This document shows positions 23,791-25,765 of a DNA stretch of 25,765 nt, one piece after another. The notes beneath the pieces are model-generated. The model searched no databases and was not told the origin of the DNA. It saw only the letters and a program-made list of their open reading frames with translations. Made by a program: the position numbers and the translations under genes. Every line of letters starts with the position of its first letter. The stretch's first letter is position 1. The DNA is from DATBMY01 sp036554605 (GTDB lineage: Bacteria; Acidobacteriota; Blastocatellia; UBA7656): assembly GCA_036554605.1 (NCBI GenBank), contig DATBMY010000374.1, positions 1 through 25,765 of the forward strand, in the 5' to 3' direction.

Positions 23791-23906
23791 AGGCGGGGGT
23801 CAGAGGTCGGGGGCCAGGGGTCAGGGATTGTCAGTCCGAGGGCATCTGAAATCTCAAATTTGAGATTTCAGATGCCCTGACTTCTGGCCCCTGAACCCCG
23901 TCCCCT
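23789..23906 (+). repeat. Composite heptamer-arm hairpin element
   Basis: Left arm from the AG of the peptidase TAG stop (23789) through units AGAGGTC, GGGGGCC and AGGGGTC to about 23829; right arm 23874-23906, GCCCT plus four units, with more mismatches than other copies (GACTTCT, GAACCCC). The inner end of the element is the 40-bp palindrome listed separately. It shows that the element is not restricted to permease-permease junctions. A small inverted repeat, TTATC-AAAAA-GATAA (23909-23923), lies between the arm and the SD. Confidence 0.85.
23839..23878 (+). repeat. 40-bp perfect palindrome at the core of the element
   Basis: The sequence from 23839 to 23878 equals its own reverse complement with no mismatch, centred between 23858 and 23859 (CTCAAATTTGAG in the middle, AGGGCATC and GATGCCCT at the ends). 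Other copies of the element have only imperfect symmetry here. In RNA it would form an 18-bp stem with a minimal loop; in DNA it is a cruciform candidate. Confidence 0.95.
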
Positions 23907-23926
23907 CTTTATCAAAAAGATAATAT

Positions 23927-23932
23927 GGGAGG
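23927..23932 (+). promoter_or_regulatory. Ribosome binding site
   Basis: GGGAGG, four nucleotides before ATG at 23937. The leader differs from the CTGGAGGTATTATGGA type used at 7629, 12753 and 17760. Confidence 0.8.
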
Positions 23933-23936
23933 CTTA

Positions 23937-25765
23937 ATGAAGGACCTGCGTTATTCGGTGCGCACTCTCGGAAGGCAGCCCGCCTTTACTCTTATCGCGG
24001 TGCTTGCGCTCGCGCTCGGAATAGGCGCGAACACGGCCATCTTTAGCGTTGTCAACGCCGTTTTGCTGCGCCCTCTGCCGTACGAAAACCCCGAGCGGCT
24101 CATCATCGTTCAATCGCACGACGGCCAAAGCGCGCGCGGCGTCTCGTTTCTAGATTACCTCGACTGGCGCGAGCAGAGCAGTTCGTTCGAAGAGCTTTCC
24201 TTTATAAACATCAGGTGGCAGGCAAACGTCGATTTCGGCGGCGAGCTTGAAACTATTAACAGCACTATATCGGAATGGAACCTGACAAACCTGCTGGGAG
24301 TGCGCCCCGCGGCCGGCCGCGGTTTCACCGAGGAGGATGACTCGGCCTCGGGCAGCAGGGTCATCATGATAAGTCACGACCTATGGCAACGGCGATTCGG
24401 CGGCGATGCAAGCATCGCGAGTCGAAAGCTCACCATCGATGGGAGCGATTACCAGATCATAGGGGTGATGCCGCCGGGCTTCAAGTTCCCTTCCGAAAGT
24501 GAACTTTGGATGGCCGGCGGGCGATGGTTCAACCGCGAGAACCGCGCTATGCGCATAGACCGGGTCGTCGCGCGGCTCAGGCCCGGTGTGACAATCGAGC
24601 AGGCACGCGCCGATATGCAGACGATAGCGGCCCGGCTTGAAGCGGCTTATCCCGAAAGCAATGCCGGGATGGGTGTGGCCCTCACACCCTTGCGCGATTT
24701 TCAGGTCGGCAATATCGCATCGTCGCTATGGATGCTTGCGGGCGCGTGCGGCTTCCTGCTGCTGATAGCCTGCGCGAACGTCGCGAACCTCCTTCTTGCG
24801 CGCGCCGAGACCCGGCGGCGCGAGATTGCGATTCGCTCGGCGCTGGGGGCGACCCGGGCGCGCCTGTTTCGACAGATGATGACTGAAAGCCTCGTGCTCG
24901 CGCTCGCGGGCGGCGTGGCCGGAATACTGATCGCGCTCTGGTCGGTCGAGGCGCTGGCGGGGATGCTTCCGCCGGGTCTGCCGTTCTGGGTGCAGGTCAG
25001 CATCGACGAGCGCGTGCTCCTGTTCACGCTCGCCGTCTCTTTCGCTACCGGCATTGTGTTCGGCATCGTCCCGGCCATCGAGGCGTCGAGAATCAATCTA
25101 AACGACACGCTCAAGGATGGCGACCGGACGGGCGACGGTCGCCGTCATGGCCGCACGAGAAATATGCTCGTAGTCTCGGAGGTGGCGCTGGCGGTGGTGC
25201 TTATGGTCGGCGCGGGGTTGATGATGAGAAGCCTCGCGCGGCTGCACAGCGTTGATCCGGGTTTTAATCCGGAGAACGTCCTTATGGTAGGCATGAAGCT
25301 GACCTGGGACAGCGATCTTACAAGAGAGCAGCGGGCCGAGATTTATAACAACGCGGCCAAAAGGGTCGCCTCGATCCCCGGCGTCGTCTCGGCCGGGTTG
25401 AACCACGATCTGCCTTTCGTCGGGCAGATGATCTGGAATCGCACGGGCTTTCAACTCGACTGGCAGTCCGAGCAAGATGCCGAAATGAACCCGCCGGCCA
25501 ATTACCAGGCCGTCAGTCCCGACTATTTCCGCACGCTCGGCATACCGCTTGTCGCGGGTCGCTACTTTACCGAGCAGGATCGCGAGGGGGCGCTACCCGC
25601 GCTGATCATCAACAAGCAGATGGCCGAGCAGTTCTTTGCGGGCATCGATCCTATCGGCAAGCAGGTCCGCGCGGGATTCGGCCCTCCCGATACCCTCTGG
25701 ACAATTGTGGGCGTCGTGGGCGACGTTCGATACCAGGGGCTTGCGAAGCAGCCCGAGATAGACAT
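23937..25765 (+). CDS. ADOP-family ABC transporter permease, 3'-truncated by window edge
   Basis: The frame from ATG at 23937 is open to the right edge (609 codons, last in-frame residues AKQPEID), so about 200 residues lie beyond the window. It begins MKDLRYSVRTLGRQPAF, lacking the MESLWQ segment, like the gene at 12753. First helix about 15-38 with LGIGANTAIFSVVNAVLLRPLPY; periplasmic domain with MISHDLWQRRFGGD; first FtsX block about 263-385 with EIAIRSALGATRARLFRQ; second-half helix about 410-430; second periplasmic domain incomplete. The visible part lacks the 13-mer GGCTCTGGGAGCC. By family architecture the missing part should be the second FtsX block. Confidence 0.93.
   Translation, partial: MKDLRYSVRTLGRQPAFTLIAVLALALGIGANTAIFSVVNAVLLRPLPYENPERLIIVQSHDGQSARGVSFLDYLDWREQSSSFEELSFINIRWQANVDFGGELETINSTISEWNLTNLLGVRPAAGRGFTEEDDSASGSRVIMISHDLWQRRFGGDASIASRKLTIDGSDYQIIGVMPPGFKFPSESELWMAGGRWFNRENRAMRIDRVVARLRPGVTIEQARADMQTIAARLEAAYPESNAGMGVALTPLRDFQVGNIASSLWMLAGACGFLLLIACANVANLLLARAETRRREIAIRSALGATRARLFRQMMTESLVLALAGGVAGILIALWSVEALAGMLPPGLPFWVQVSIDERVLLFTLAVSFATGIVFGIVPAIEASRINLNDTLKDGDRTGDGRRHGRTRNMLVVSEVALAVVLMVGAGLMMRSLARLHSVDPGFNPENVLMVGMKLTWDSDLTREQRAEIYNNAAKRVASIPGVVSAGLNHDLPFVGQMIWNRTGFQLDWQSEQDAEMNPPANYQAVSPDYFRTLGIPLVAGRYFTEQDREGALPALIINKQMAEQFFAGIDPIGKQVRAGFGPPDTLWTIVGVVGDVRYQGLAKQPEID

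Noticed and set aside
7481..23906. CRISPR array
   Set aside because: The repeats are inverted pairs, kilobases apart and separated by genes; there are no regular spacers or cas genes.
1..25765. tRNA, rRNA or a classical riboswitch
   Set aside because: All spacers are under 180 nt and none shows cloverleaf or known aptamer features.

Overview
The window is one uninterrupted run of plus-strand genes, about 60% GC by eye. It holds nine consecutive or near-consecutive ABC-transporter permeases of the ADOP type (acidobacterial duplicated orphan permease: two MacB-PCD/FtsX halves in one chain of about 800 residues) and one secreted tricorn-type S41 peptidase. ADOP expansions on this scale are typical of Acidobacteriota. 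I infer that phylum, possibly the Blastocatellia, with moderate confidence; no rRNA or core gene is present to confirm it.

Layout: a 5'-truncated ADOP (to 2423), then ADOPs at 2500-4953, 5023-7482, 7629-10070, 10192-12633, 12753-15173, 15218-17626 and 17760-20201, then the tricorn homologue at 20377-23790, then a 3'-truncated ADOP from 23937. The spacers are only 44-175 nt, every gene has a strong Shine-Dalgarno (SD) sequence, and I see no convincing promoter or intrinsic terminator, so the run looks like a long operon or several co-oriented transcription units. No ATPase subunit is encoded here, so the permeases must borrow one from elsewhere or work differently. Three of the longest possible reading frames start inside intergenic repeats (7551, 12630, 17697); I moved these starts to the ATG behind the SD.

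The most unusual content is in the spacers. Six of nine (after the stops at 7482, 10070, 12633, 17626, 20201 and 23790) are filled by one composite repeat: two inverted arms built from 7-nt units (consensus RGKGGYC) around an AT-rich core containing TGTGARATAGCAT. The left arm starts inside the stop codon of the upstream gene. In four spacers the right arm ends 0-3 nt before the SD of the next gene, so folding the arms would bring stop codon and SD together. The core occurs in both orientations, as if it moves or flips, and a shorter core-only copy (15174-15217) and a probable decayed copy (2422-2499) are present. Separately, a 13-mer, GGCTCTGGGAGCC, occurs ten times inside the permease genes, twice at a non-homologous position.

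How the genes work together is inference: a set of paralogous exporter-like permeases with divergent periplasmic domains, plus a periplasmic peptidase, would fit handling of peptides or hydrophobic small molecules at the cell envelope.
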